Positions 1 through 8,853 of a stretch of 47,579 nucleotides of DNA are shown here, piece by piece. Made by a program: the position numbers and the translations under genes. How positions within the stretch are numbered: position 1 is the stretch's first letter; each line of letters opens with the position of its first letter. The notes under the pieces are model-generated. The model was not told the origin of the DNA. It saw nothing but the letters and a program-made list of their open reading frames with translations, and did not search any database. Origin of the DNA: Nitrosopumilaceae archaeon (GTDB taxonomy: Archaea > Thermoproteota > Nitrososphaeria > Nitrososphaerales > Nitrosopumilaceae); the NCBI GenBank assembly GCA_030038445.1, contig JASHOW010000079.1:1-47579 (forward strand). Reading direction: 5' to 3'.

Positions 1-903
1 GGCCATCAAGTGCAGCCTTTTTGATTTCTTTGCATGCTCGATGGTGTTCTTTACCCATCTTTGCGGAAAATTAATTTCCTTTGGAATGAAAAGATCTACT
101 GATTGTATTTCATCAATCTCATGAACCTTCTGGCTTAGCTCGTCAATCTTGTATATGTCATCACTATAAAGAAAAATCACTATTTTGTTTAGGTGCACGA
201 TTGGTTTTTGCAAAAATGAACTTGCAAATTTTTTCTCTAGCTTGGATAATGTTGTCTTGACATTGCCCTCTACTGAAACAAGAATTGTAAATGGAATGTA
301 TTTGCCCATTTTTTTTGGATTGTAAATCAAGGTAAACTGGATGGCCTCGTCATTTTGTAGCTTGTCAAGGGACCTTGCCACGGTCTTTGTAGAAAAACCA
401 GATGTTTTGGCAATCTCCTCTATCTTCAGTCTTGGATCATTTAACAAAATATCGATTATTCCAATGTCTGTCTTTGTCAGATCTGACCTTATCTCTGGAT
501 TCTTTGCCTCAAATATGCTTAGCACCCTTACATCCCTTAGAATATTTTTTGCAATCTCTACTGCATGTTCAGGGTTTTCTTTTACCACAATACTGCATAC
601 TGTAATTCCGCCAATGCAGGGAACAACAAAAAATTGTTCTCCCACGAGTTGTATCTTGTCTAAAATATCTTTAAGCTCTTTTCCTATCACAACAAAATAA
701 AGGACGCTATATCCCAAGACCGGAGGCTCAATTTTTAATGTAAATCTCTCTATAGTCTTCTGTTCAATCATTTTTTGAATTCTGGACTTGACGGCTACTC
801 CTGAAATTCCAATCTCCTTGCCTATCTGGCTATCTGGCATTCTGCAGTTATTTAACAAACGAGAAATAATCTCAATATCTAATTTGTCCATTCTATGTGC
901 CAT
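1..903 (-). CDS. Lrp/AsnC-type regulator with two winged-helix domains (partial, C-terminus outside window)
   Basis: The track shows only shadow ORFs here, but the reverse strand is open from an ATG at 903 to the window edge (301 codons, no stop). Two AsnC-like helix-turn-helix segments are visible. The first is near residues 5-50 ('LDIEIISRLLNNCRMPDSQI'), the second near 148-195 ('TDIGIIDILLNDPRLKIEEI'). Each is followed by an alpha/beta region resembling an effector domain. Tandem Lrp-like regulators are common in thaumarchaea. It is divergent from the ABC permease at 1008, with an inverted repeat around a TATA-like element in between, so autoregulation or control of the ABC operon is plausible. 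Its target and ligand cannot be told from sequence. Confidence 0.8.
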   Translation of the reverse strand, partial: MAHRMDKLDIEIISRLLNNCRMPDSQIGKEIGISGVAVKSRIQKMIEQKTIERFTLKIEPPVLGYSVLYFVVIGKELKDILDKIQLVGEQFFVVPCIGGITVCSIVVKENPEHAVEIAKNILRDVRVLSIFEAKNPEIRSDLTKTDIGIIDILLNDPRLKIEEIAKTSGFSTKTVARSLDKLQNDEAIQFTLIYNPKKMGKYIPFTILVSVEGNVKTTLSKLEKKFASSFLQKPIVHLNKIVIFLYSDDIYKIDELSQKVHEIDEIQSVDLFIPKEINFPQRWVKNTIEHAKKSKRLHLMA

Positions 904-928
904 TATGTCCCCATTCTTTGGATTCAGA

Positions 929-948
929 ACAATTGTATATATAATTGT
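929..948. promoter_or_regulatory. Inverted repeat ACAATT-N8-AATTGT around a TATA-like core
   Basis: The spacer 'gtatatat' is TATA-like and lies about 36 bp upstream of the minus-strand ATG at 903, so the symmetric arms straddle the likely core promoter of the tandem-wHTH regulator. An operator used for autoregulation is inferred, not shown. Confidence 0.4.
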
Positions 949-1007
949 CGTGTTCTCTAATAAAAACACTACAAAATATTAAATATACGACTATTTCCTG
1001 ATCCTTC

Positions 1008-2207
1008 GTGGATTATAGGGCTAAGATAGGTATTAGATTTATTACAAAAAAGAAAGGTAGTCTAATTGCAGCTTGTCTTGCAATAGCAATTGCCATACTG
1101 GTAGTTTCAGTAAATTCGGTAATCTTTCAGGGTTTGTATGATGCAATTGTTAGGGACTTGGTTAACTACCATTATGGAAACGTCTACATTACAAAAAAAG
1201 GAGATTTTATTACAAGATCAGACTTTGAGCTGGTAAACTGGCTTGATAGAATTCCATGGGTACAAGCAGCTACGCCAAGACTATTTACAAACGTATATTC
1301 CATAAATGCAACTGTAAATGGTCAATTGATTCAGGATTATAATGTTCCATTTACTTTGGTTGGGGTCAATCCATTCTGGGACGAACAAGCATCCACCCTG
1401 TACAAAGCAGTAAAAGGCCAGTATGTCTCAACAAGAGACTCAATAGTTTTAGGAATACTTGTTGACCGGGACCTTGGATATCCAAAGATTGGTGACACTG
1501 TAAAGTTAAAAGTTCACGATCAATATGGTAACGATGTGCTAAAGAGATTTGTAATTGTTGGAACATCTGAGACGGCTGGCAATAATGGCTATGATAACGG
1601 TGCAATGATCAATATTTACACGCTACGAGAAATGATACAACGACCGGGACAAACCTCTGAAATTCTTGTCAAGCTAAATGACCCAACAAAGGCAAATGAG
1701 ACAAAGCAACTGTTCCTTGACGCATTTCCATCGACCGCAGATGATTTTAAAGCTCAGACAATACAGGAAGCAGCCGAGGTACAACTTAGCGGTTTCAGAT
1801 CAGGCATTGCATTAATCAATCTAGTTGGGCTCTTTGGAATGGTTTCATCTGCATTTGGGGTTGTAACCATTCAAATGATGCAAGTATCAAGCAAGACACG
1901 TGACATTGGAGTACTCAGAGCAATAGGTGCAAAGAGAAAAGATATTTTGTTGGTATTTATCTTTCAGGGAATAGTGATAGGTAGTCTTGGTACAATCTTG
2001 GGAACTGCCATGGCAATAGCTTATACAACATATGCCAAGGATACTCATATGACATTTAATGGAAGCCTAGCCTTGGAGGTATCATACAACTGGACGGGCC
2101 TGATTCAAACTGATATCATGGCATTTTCCCTTGCTATTGTAGCATCTGTCTATCCAGCATTCAAGGCTACCAAACTGGAACCAGTAGAGGCGATACGAAC
2201 TGCCTGA
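1008..2207 (+). CDS. ABC transporter permease, FtsX/MacB family
   Basis: A 399-aa permease with a GTG start. There is one N-terminal membrane helix (about residues 18-42), a long extracytoplasmic domain (about 45-260), and three C-terminal helices within the FtsX core ('RDIGVLRAIGAKRKDILLVF' is the typical cytoplasmic loop between them). This four-helix layout is that of MacB/LolC-type permeases, which couple ATP hydrolysis to movement of an outer domain rather than to classic solute passage. The matching ATPase starts 13 nt after its stop and a surface-anchored protein overlaps that ATPase, so the three form one operon. The substrate is unknown; export of, or mechanical action on, an envelope component is likely. 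Confidence 0.85.
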   Translation: MDYRAKIGIRFITKKKGSLIAACLAIAIAILVVSVNSVIFQGLYDAIVRDLVNYHYGNVYITKKGDFITRSDFELVNWLDRIPWVQAATPRLFTNVYSINATVNGQLIQDYNVPFTLVGVNPFWDEQASTLYKAVKGQYVSTRDSIVLGILVDRDLGYPKIGDTVKLKVHDQYGNDVLKRFVIVGTSETAGNNGYDNGAMINIYTLREMIQRPGQTSEILVKLNDPTKANETKQLFLDAFPSTADDFKAQTIQEAAEVQLSGFRSGIALINLVGLFGMVSSAFGVVTIQMMQVSSKTRDIGVLRAIGAKRKDILLVFIFQGIVIGSLGTILGTAMAIAYTTYAKDTHMTFNGSLALEVSYNWTGLIQTDIMAFSLAIVASVYPAFKATKLEPVEAIRTA

Positions 2208-2220
2208 TAATGTATTAGAA

Positions 2221-2904
2221 GTGCATAATTTGGAAAAGGTATATGGTTCAGGGGAAACTAGAGTAAATGCACTAAAAAACATCAATTTCACAGTTAAGAG
2301 AGGGGACTTCATGCTCATAGTTGGCAGCTCAGGTTCTGGCAAATCCACGCTACTTAACATGATAGGACTTCTTGATAAGCCAACAAGTGGCAAGATCATA
2401 ATTGATGGAGTAGATACCACAACTCTTGACGATAACCATCTTTCGTCGTTCAGAAATTCAAAGCTTGGGTTCATATTCCAATTCTCAAACCTATTGGTAG
2501 ACTTGACTGTTTTAGAAAATGTAACTCTGCCAAGAAATATTCAAAACACACTGGAAGGTGCAGAGATAGAGGCAAAGGTGCTTCTCAAAACAGTCGGCCT
2601 AGAGTCTCAATTTAACAAATTTGCAAATAAGGTATCAGGAGGGCAGGCCCAAAGGGTTGCCATCACACGAGCCCTAATAAACAAGCCAGCCATTGTTCTA
2701 GCTGACGAACCAACCGGAAGCCTTGACTCAATATCGGCTGAGACCACGGTACAACTCTTAAAATCGTTGAACAGAAAGCTAAACCAGACTTTTATCATAG
2801 TTACGCACGAAAGACCACAATTTGGGGAGGTTGATAAAATAGTAACAATAAAAGATGGTAAACTAATTGAAGGAGAATTAGTTGGAGATACACACATAGC
2901 ATGA
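2221..2904 (+). CDS. ABC transporter ATP-binding protein, MacB/LolD type
   Basis: A 227-aa nucleotide-binding subunit. Walker A 'GSSGSGKST' (about residues 35-43), the signature 'VSGGQAQRVAI', Walker B 'IVLADEPTGSLD' and the switch histidine in 'IVTHE' are all intact. The 'ADEPTGSLD' form is characteristic of the LolD/MacB branch and matches the FtsX-type permease just upstream. The annotated start is GTG. Family members usually begin M-L-E-V, and the codons just upstream read V-L-E, so the true start could be a few codons earlier on a non-standard codon. The stop overlaps the next gene's ATG in an ATGA junction, indicating translational coupling. Confidence 0.88.
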   Translation: MHNLEKVYGSGETRVNALKNINFTVKRGDFMLIVGSSGSGKSTLLNMIGLLDKPTSGKIIIDGVDTTTLDDNHLSSFRNSKLGFIFQFSNLLVDLTVLENVTLPRNIQNTLEGAEIEAKVLLKTVGLESQFNKFANKVSGGQAQRVAITRALINKPAIVLADEPTGSLDSISAETTVQLLKSLNRKLNQTFIIVTHERPQFGEVDKIVTIKDGKLIEGELVGDTHIA

Positions 2905-4562
2905 TCTACAAAACAATTTTACTTATTGTAATATTTCTGGCAGGACAGCTAGTGATACCAAGCTATGCACAAAGTGCGCCAGAACAACCTCCACCAGGTG
3001 CTAACATGTTTGAGCACGGCTATACTGACGTCAAGTTCCTTGACGCCTATTTCGGATATCCAAATCAAAGGATCGAAGTACAGCCCGGAGATCAAAATGT
3101 CCCATTCACCATATTATTCTCAAACGTAGGTACTGATGATATTGCAGGCATTCGTGGATTAATGTCACTTCCATCAGGATTCACATCGGCTACTCCACTA
3201 GTTGAAGGATTGATTGAGGCAGACAACTCGCAGACAGCAACAACCGGCAGCTCCTTTGCCCTCACATTCTATGTAAACTTGAACAAGTTGGTAATGACTC
3301 GCGATTATTCTGGAACTGTAGAGCTGACCTATTCTAGAGTACTAGAAAATGGTGTGCACCAATCTTTCTTTGACTTTAGTTTTAAGGTAACAGGGAAGAG
3401 TGTTCTTAACATGAAAGCAGAAAATCCATTTGTACAACCAGAGTCAAACAATGAGGTTACAGTTCAAGTCTTGAATAATGGTACAGCTCCCCTCAATAAT
3501 GTAGACATTACAATAAGTCCTCTATCAACTAATACTACTGTTGACAGCATGTCTAATCTGCAAAATATAGTAATTGACCAACATCACTGGAACATAGGTA
3601 ATGTCGCATCTGATTCATCACAGCAGTTTTCGTTTAACATCTTTGTGCCACCAAACCTTTCTGGACAGACCTTGCATATACCGCTGAGCGTAGTATACTT
3701 TGATGGTCAGGGAAATCAGATAACTGACCAGAAGACAGTAGATCTCATCATAGGAGCTGCCAGCTTAAATTTTAACGTCAAACTTTCAACCCCGTCTTAT
3801 GTCTTGATGGGAGTAATGCAAAATCTTACACTAGGCCTGCAGAATCTTTCTCCTTCGGAGATATCAAACATAGCAATTACGCTTACGCCAAGCTCTTCTG
3901 ACTTTAGAATACTAGATGACCCAAGATGGTACGTGCAAGAAATAGCTCCATTGGACAGCACGACCCTGAACATACCTGTATTTGCAGACCAAAACATTGC
4001 AAGTGAAGCGGTAAACTTTGACGTCAATATACAATATACAAAGGACGGTTCCACGGTAATGGAACAACAGGACTTCGCCACATACATCAGGCCGGTCATA
4101 GACATATCGGTCTATGGAGTGCAATCACAAGTAATTGCAGGACAGACAAACATTATTGGAAATATTCTCAATGAGGGTAACCTTTTGGGCCAGTTTGCCA
4201 TAGTAACAATTGATCCAATCGACAATTCTACAATCAAGGAGGCAACAGAGTATGTAGGCGATCTAGATACTGATGCCCCAACTCCCTTCAATGTGCCAAT
4301 TCAATCAACTACAGGACAATTATCAGGTGACCAAAAGGTTTTGGTGACTTTGACCTACAAGGATACATTGCTACAACTTCATACCATAACTCAAGTGGAT
4401 ACAATATCATTTGGAGCGGCAGTACCTCAATCTGATAGTTTCTCGCAACTACAGCCGGTGATTCTTGTTGCCATTGCAGCAGGAATTGGAGGCATAGTCT
4501 TTAAGATAAAGAAAAAACCAAGGCAGCAACTTGTAGAGAAGCAAGTGCAAGAAACAAGCTAA
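2901..4562 (+). CDS. Exported, C-terminally anchored surface protein (COG1361-like Ig repeats)
   Basis: A 553-aa protein. An N-terminal signal peptide (about residues 1-24, ending 'SYAQS') is followed by several beta-rich segments of about 100-120 residues with NEW1/CARDB-like wording such as 'EVTVQVLNNGTAPLNNVDI'. A single C-terminal helix ('PVILVAIAAGIGGIVF') and a basic tail follow. Many N-x-S/T sequons fit a glycosylated surface protein. It overlaps the ABC ATPase stop by 4 nt, so it is probably the extracytoplasmic partner of this MacB-like transporter, playing the role an adaptor plays in Gram-negative systems. That role is inferred from context only. Confidence 0.75.
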   Translation: MIYKTILLIVIFLAGQLVIPSYAQSAPEQPPPGANMFEHGYTDVKFLDAYFGYPNQRIEVQPGDQNVPFTILFSNVGTDDIAGIRGLMSLPSGFTSATPLVEGLIEADNSQTATTGSSFALTFYVNLNKLVMTRDYSGTVELTYSRVLENGVHQSFFDFSFKVTGKSVLNMKAENPFVQPESNNEVTVQVLNNGTAPLNNVDITISPLSTNTTVDSMSNLQNIVIDQHHWNIGNVASDSSQQFSFNIFVPPNLSGQTLHIPLSVVYFDGQGNQITDQKTVDLIIGAASLNFNVKLSTPSYVLMGVMQNLTLGLQNLSPSEISNIAITLTPSSSDFRILDDPRWYVQEIAPLDSTTLNIPVFADQNIASEAVNFDVNIQYTKDGSTVMEQQDFATYIRPVIDISVYGVQSQVIAGQTNIIGNILNEGNLLGQFAIVTIDPIDNSTIKEATEYVGDLDTDAPTPFNVPIQSTTGQLSGDQKVLVTLTYKDTLLQLHTITQVDTISFGAAVPQSDSFSQLQPVILVAIAAGIGGIVFKIKKKPRQQLVEKQVQETS

Positions 4563-4595
4563 AGTTATTATTTAGAGACGGCAGTTTTTTTGTCT

Positions 4596-4988
4596 ATGGC
4601 TTCGGATGAGATCGAAGTTCCAAAAGAGGTTCGCCCCTTTATGCTAGATGGTGCTGAGGAGACAAATTTGGGACAAAAAAATGGAGCCATAAGACAGCTT
4701 AGATATGGCAATCTACACATTAGAGAATACAATGACAAGTATCTAGTTCATATGGACAAGGTAGATCCTCGAAACGATCCGCTGGGCCATCTCATACATG
4801 ACGCTCCAGAATTTCTAATTGGTATAGCAAGCGCTTATTGGGGCGGGACAAAGGTAGCTTCTGAAATATACAAACTACACAAGAACAAACCCTTTGCCGC
4901 AATTGGATCTGGAATTGCTGGCCTGTTGGCATCAGCTGTTACTGGATACATGGGATATTCGCTAGTAAAGAAATTAAAGGACTTTTAG
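4596..4988 (+). CDS. Conserved small membrane-associated protein, unknown function
   Basis: The track starts at TTG 4590, but the in-frame ATG at 4596 gives a natural N-terminus (MASDEIEVPKEV). The product is about 130 aa: a soluble N-terminal half, then a glycine- and alanine-rich stretch near residues 92-118 ('AAIGSGIAGLLASAVTGYMG') that probably spans or enters the membrane, and a lysine-rich tail. I do not recognise the family. It ends 50 nt before the annotated UbiB-like start and in the same frame. A GGAGGA motif lies at its stop codon, so the two genes are likely co-transcribed. Confidence 0.6.
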   Translation: MASDEIEVPKEVRPFMLDGAEETNLGQKNGAIRQLRYGNLHIREYNDKYLVHMDKVDPRNDPLGHLIHDAPEFLIGIASAYWGGTKVASEIYKLHKNKPFAAIGSGIAGLLASAVTGYMGYSLVKKLKDF

Positions 4989-4993
4989 GAGGA
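4988..4993 (+). promoter_or_regulatory. Shine-Dalgarno GGAGGA before a possible ATT start of the UbiB-like gene
   Basis: GGAGGA overlaps the stop of the preceding gene. It sits 7 nt before ATT 5001, which is in frame with the UbiB-like ORF. The next standard start (TTG 5040) is about 46 nt away and has no such motif. Confidence 0.5.
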
Positions 4994-5039
4994 ATCTGTC
5001 ATTTCAAGATCTCGAACAATTGGCACCTTCATCAAACTT

Positions 5040-6551
5040 TTGCCTCTTGTCCTAGCTTTGAGAAAAGATAGAAGAGAATGGGTAAAAAGGGAAGGAAAAA
5101 ATGTAAACTTGGCAAGATATCAAAAAAATGCTCAAAAGGCACTCAAAACTTTTGTTTCTCTTGGGCCAGTCTACATCAAACTAGGACAATGGCTTTCATC
5201 AAGAGCTGACATACTTCCACAGCCATATTTGGAAGAGCTTGCGAAACTTCAGGATGAAGTACCTGCGGCTCCATTTGAACAAGTAAAACCAATTATAGAA
5301 AATGATCTGGGTCCAATTGAGAGAAACTTTGACTATGTTGATAAAAATGCAATCTCCGGAGCCTCCCTTGGTCAAGTATATCGTGCAAAAATAAAGGAAC
5401 AGGATGTTATCATAAAGGTAAAGCGACCGGGAATAGAAGAAGTGGTAGAAAAAGACATCAAGGTCCTAAAGAAAATTATTCCTTTTGCAATGAAATTCAT
5501 CGATCCAAATCTACGGTATTCTGCAGAAGCAATGCTTTCACAATTCATAGAAACAATACATGAAGAAATGGATTATCGCATTGAACTGCAAAATCTAAAG
5601 ACAATCAGAAGAAACCTTCATGGTTATCCCAAGGTTGTAATTCCTTCAATTCTGGAGGATTATTCAAGCAAAAATATACTTACCATGCAATATGTTCCAG
5701 GAATAAAGATAACAAACGTAAAGGCACTTGACGAGGCAGGAATAGACAGAGAACAGCTTGTCGTGCGTGCGCATAAGGTCTTTTTTACCATGCTTCTTCG
5801 CCATGAGATGTTTCATGCAGATCCGCATCCGGGAAATATTTCTGTTACAAATGATGGCTCCCTTATACTGTATGACTTTGGAATGGTGGGAAGACTTGAC
5901 ACAAAAACCCGCCTAAAACTGATACGCCTATATCTTGCGCTTGTTGAAAAAGATCCTTCAAGAACAGTAAATGCCATGGATGATCTTGGCATGCTGATGC
6001 CGGGATACGACCGGGGAATAATCGAACAAGGAATAGGAATGTCCATTCAAGCAATGTATGGAACCAAGGTGGATAGGATGGAGGTCAAGGCACTAATGGA
6101 GCTTGCAAATAAAACAATGAGCAGGTTCCCATTCAAGCTTCCAAAACACTTGGCACTCTACATGAGGATGACATCAATTCTTGAGGGAATCTATCTTACC
6201 CACAAGGTCAACTTCAAATTCATTGGAGTCTTACAAAATATTTTGGAAGAGGAAAATGCCGTAAAGGATGCCTACATTGAAGAAATCAAGCTTGGATTTA
6301 GCAGACTTGTAAAATCTATAGATTCTGCAATAGCAGTTGTTCCAGAGATTCGAAAATTTCTTGACGATACAAAAAGAATGCGGGAAAATGCACCAAAACC
6401 AAAAAATGTATTGCTTGCAGGCAGCATCTTGTCAGCTGCAGTCTTTGTTGGATCTACGATACTCTATACAACAAATCATTTGATAGGAGAGATAGGAATG
6501 ATAGGTGCTGTAGCTATTATGGGAATCTCTGTTGTAATGAAAGAACACTAG
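5040..6551 (+). CDS. ABC1/UbiB (AarF) family atypical protein kinase-like protein
   Basis: A 503-aa protein with the hallmarks of the UbiB/ADCK family. These are the KxGQ motif ('YIKLGQWLSSRADILP'), the alanine-rich nucleotide loop ('GASLGQVYRA'), the catalytic loop 'FHADPHPGNI', a DFG-like 'YDFGMVGRLD' and two C-terminal membrane helices. Bacterial and eukaryotic members support quinone synthesis or lipid transport through ATPase activity; in archaea the client is unknown. The TTG at 5040 has no ribosome-binding site. The upstream codons stay open to the previous stop, read plausibly (SRSRTIGTFIKLLP), and follow a perfect GGAGGA, so translation may begin at ATT 5001. Confidence 0.87.
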   Translation: MPLVLALRKDRREWVKREGKNVNLARYQKNAQKALKTFVSLGPVYIKLGQWLSSRADILPQPYLEELAKLQDEVPAAPFEQVKPIIENDLGPIERNFDYVDKNAISGASLGQVYRAKIKEQDVIIKVKRPGIEEVVEKDIKVLKKIIPFAMKFIDPNLRYSAEAMLSQFIETIHEEMDYRIELQNLKTIRRNLHGYPKVVIPSILEDYSSKNILTMQYVPGIKITNVKALDEAGIDREQLVVRAHKVFFTMLLRHEMFHADPHPGNISVTNDGSLILYDFGMVGRLDTKTRLKLIRLYLALVEKDPSRTVNAMDDLGMLMPGYDRGIIEQGIGMSIQAMYGTKVDRMEVKALMELANKTMSRFPFKLPKHLALYMRMTSILEGIYLTHKVNFKFIGVLQNILEEENAVKDAYIEEIKLGFSRLVKSIDSAIAVVPEIRKFLDDTKRMRENAPKPKNVLLAGSILSAAVFVGSTILYTTNHLIGEIGMIGAVAIMGISVVMKEH

Positions 6552-6935
6552 TTATTCTATCGAGATATTTTTTCCAGTCTTTATTGGAATTGAAAGTGTA
6601 AGCACCCCATCGTGATACTTTGCAGATGCACCAAGGTCTTCATCATCTTTTACCCTCATTGGTAGCCTGATCTTTTTGTCTATAATATTGGGTCTCTGGC
6701 GCCAGATGACAGTACCCTCTCCAATCGTTTCTCTTTTTGCATTTATCGATAGTATATGGCCATGGATTCTAAGCTTGATATCCTTTTTATCAAATCCCGG
6801 CATGTCTATTGACACGACAAGGCTGTCATTTTGTATTACTACATCTACTGGTGGAAGCACAAACTCAAAGAACTCTCTTGATTTGTTTCCAATCTCTTTC
6901 ATGACTTCTTTTACCATGTAGTAACCCAAGCCCAT
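6552..6935 (-). CDS. Small heat shock protein, Hsp20/alpha-crystallin family
   Basis: A 127-aa protein. The alpha-crystallin domain spans about residues 28-122 and begins 'PPVDVVIQNDSLVVSIDMPG'. It ends with the conserved strand 'YHDGVLTLSIPI' (the A-x-x-x-x-G-V-L signature) and a short C-terminal tail 'KNISIE', whose I-x-I resembles the oligomerisation motif. Hsp20 proteins are ATP-independent holdases that keep unfolding proteins soluble. The start is ATG 6935. It converges on the UbiB-like gene with no gap, so it has its own promoter in the 6936-7010 region it shares with the divergent thymidylate kinase. Confidence 0.85.
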   Translation of the reverse strand: MGLGYYMVKEVMKEIGNKSREFFEFVLPPVDVVIQNDSLVVSIDMPGFDKKDIKLRIHGHILSINAKRETIGEGTVIWRQRPNIIDKKIRLPMRVKDDEDLGASAKYHDGVLTLSIPIKTGKNISIE

Positions 6936-7015
6936 TTGTTATTTTTAGCACTTTTTTGATTATTAAACGTTAGTTAGATTTACAATTTATCTACTTCCAT
7001 ATTCAATAGGATTTG

Positions 7016-7597
7016 ATGATTATAGTCGTAGAGGGTTTTGATCAGGCAGGAAAGAAGACACAGTCAGGACTTTTGGCTAAGTTTTTGAAGACCAAAAACA
7101 TGAAACCAAAAATATTCAGCTTTCCAGATTACAACACACCAATTGGTAAAGAGATTAGGCGTTATCTTAGTGGAAGTCGATCATTTCCTCCCCAAGTGAT
7201 TCATTGTCTACTTGCAGCAAATAGATGGGAAAAGGCAAAAGAGATCAGCCATGCACTTTCAGAAAATAATATTGTAATTATGAACCGATACTATCAATCA
7301 AACTTAGTTTATGGAGTAGTAAACGGTCTTGATATGAAATGGCTTGAAAATCTGGATGATGGGCTTCCAAAAGAAGACTTGGTGATTCTTCTTGACGTAC
7401 ACTCTACCGATTCATTTTCCCGTAAAAAAGAAAAGCGTGACAAGTTTGAAGAAAACATCGAGTTTGCCCAAAAGATTACTCATACATACAGAAAACTAGC
7501 AAAGCAATTTGGATGGTATATTGTAAATGCATCGCGCCATAAACAAGCAGTACATCAGGACATAAGGCAAATTGTTTTGAAACATATCAGCAAATGA
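7016..7597 (+). CDS. tmk: Thymidylate kinase (dTMP kinase)
   Basis: About 193 aa; it phosphorylates dTMP to dTDP. The start is ATG 7016; the track's TTG 7013 is one codon upstream. The P-loop is 'EGFDQAGKKTQ', a variant in which the usual second Gly-Lys-Ser/Thr reads G-K-K-T. The family's 'DRY'-like segment appears as 'NRYYQSNLVYG' near residue 92, and the LID region with clustered basic residues is 'FSRKKEKRDKFE'. It precedes the HD phosphohydrolase by 1 nt and UMP kinase follows, forming a nucleotide-metabolism operon. Confidence 0.82.
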   Translation: MIIVVEGFDQAGKKTQSGLLAKFLKTKNMKPKIFSFPDYNTPIGKEIRRYLSGSRSFPPQVIHCLLAANRWEKAKEISHALSENNIVIMNRYYQSNLVYGVVNGLDMKWLENLDDGLPKEDLVILLDVHSTDSFSRKKEKRDKFEENIEFAQKITHTYRKLAKQFGWYIVNASRHKQAVHQDIRQIVLKHISK

Positions 7598-7598
7598 C

Positions 7599-8843
7599 AT
7601 GGCAAAAAAATATCTCCAAATAGTTGATCCAATTCATGGGTTCATCAATGTTCATGACCATGAGATTGACCTTATTGACAGCCCCGTCTTTCAGAGACTT
7701 CGCAGAATAAGGCAACTTGCAGGAGCCCATCTGGTATATCCGGGAGCACAACATTCAAGATTTGAGCACTCACTTGGAACAATGCATGTTGCAAGTTGGG
7801 CAGCATCAATACTAAAAGAAAAAGGATATCTTAGATCTGATGATGTGGAAAACCTCCGATTGGCAGCCCTTTTACATGACATTGGTCACGGGCCGTTCTC
7901 ACATCTATTTGAAGAAGTGCTTCAAAAAAAGAAAAAAATTTCTCACGAGAAAATTGGCCATAGTCTCATATTAAAATCAGAAATTGGAGATCTTATGTTA
8001 AAGAGTGGCTTTGATAAGACCTTCATTAGCAATCTAGCATTTGGAAGTTCAAAATACCAATTTATGAATGAAATTATTTCAGGCGGTCTGAGTGCAGATA
8101 TGATGGATTATCTGCTTCGTGATGGCTACTTTACTGGGGCAGAACATGCGCGAATTGACTTTAAGAGAATCATAAACTCACTTGACGTTCATCAAAAAAA
8201 ACTTTCCCTTAACAAATCTGCACTCCATTCATTTGAATCGATGATGATCTCTAGATATCAAATGTTCAGAGCAGTTTACTTTCACAAGACTGTTAGGGCA
8301 GCGGAGGTAATGCTGCTTGAATCTATGTTACTTGCAGACAGCTATCTTGGACTTGCTACGAGCAATCTGCAAAAATATGTGCAACTCACTGACGAACTTG
8401 TCATATCAAAACTAATCTCATTGCCAAAAGAAAATTCTGATCTTAAAAGAGCAAGTCAGCTGGCATTGGACTATCAAGAACGCAGGCTGCTAAAATGTGT
8501 ATATGAAAAAATTTTCATGAAACCACGAATGGGTAAGATAAGCCCTTTGGAACTGCAACATGACATAGCAAGGAAAGCCAGTGTCAACGAAGCTGAGATA
8601 TTTGTTGACATATCAAAGACGCCGTCAATTCCTCTTGCACCATCAAAAAAAGAATCACAATCAATAATTCTTACCTCGACCAGAGGTATAGAACCCAAGG
8701 AGGCCTATGAACTCCCAATATCTGAGATTCCTTTGGTATCGGCCATCTCAGGATTCATGGATATACTTCGAATCTATACAAGGCAACAGTTTAGAAAAAA
8801 GGTTGAAATGGCAGCACAAGTCATCCTTGGTGAAAACAGGTAA
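7599..8843 (+). CDS. HD-domain phosphohydrolase, SAMHD1/dGTPase-like
   Basis: A 414-aa protein. The opening '[20 protein letters not shown]' and '[30 protein letters not shown]' are typical of the SAMHD1/YwfO-type HD family. The metal ligands are seen as H in 'RFEHS', HD in '[12 protein letters not shown]', and a later D in '[13 protein letters not shown]'. Relatives hydrolyse dNTPs to nucleoside and triphosphate. Placement between dTMP kinase and UMP kinase fits a role in balancing nucleotide pools. ATG 7599 follows the tmk stop directly. Substrate preference cannot be read from sequence. Confidence 0.85.
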   Translation: MAKKYLQIVDPIHGFINVHDHEIDLIDSPVFQRLRRIRQLAGAHLVYPGAQHSRFEHSLGTMHVASWAASILKEKGYLRSDDVENLRLAALLHDIGHGPFSHLFEEVLQKKKKISHEKIGHSLILKSEIGDLMLKSGFDKTFISNLAFGSSKYQFMNEIISGGLSADMMDYLLRDGYFTGAEHARIDFKRIINSLDVHQKKLSLNKSALHSFESMMISRYQMFRAVYFHKTVRAAEVMLLESMLLADSYLGLATSNLQKYVQLTDELVISKLISLPKENSDLKRASQLALDYQERRLLKCVYEKIFMKPRMGKISPLELQHDIARKASVNEAEIFVDISKTPSIPLAPSKKESQSIILTSTRGIEPKEAYELPISEIPLVSAISGFMDILRIYTRQQFRKKVEMAAQVILGENR

Positions 8844-8853
8844 ATACAAAGAA

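Noticed and set aside
341-982. Plus-strand ORFs at 341-700, 402-605 and 788-982
   Set aside because: They are shadows of the minus-strand tandem-wHTH gene, which translates cleanly through the whole region; their own products look random.
8707-8853. 49-codon N-terminal extension of UMP kinase in the track
   Set aside because: It overlaps the HD gene in another frame and does not resemble UMP kinase; ATG 8854 gives the normal length.
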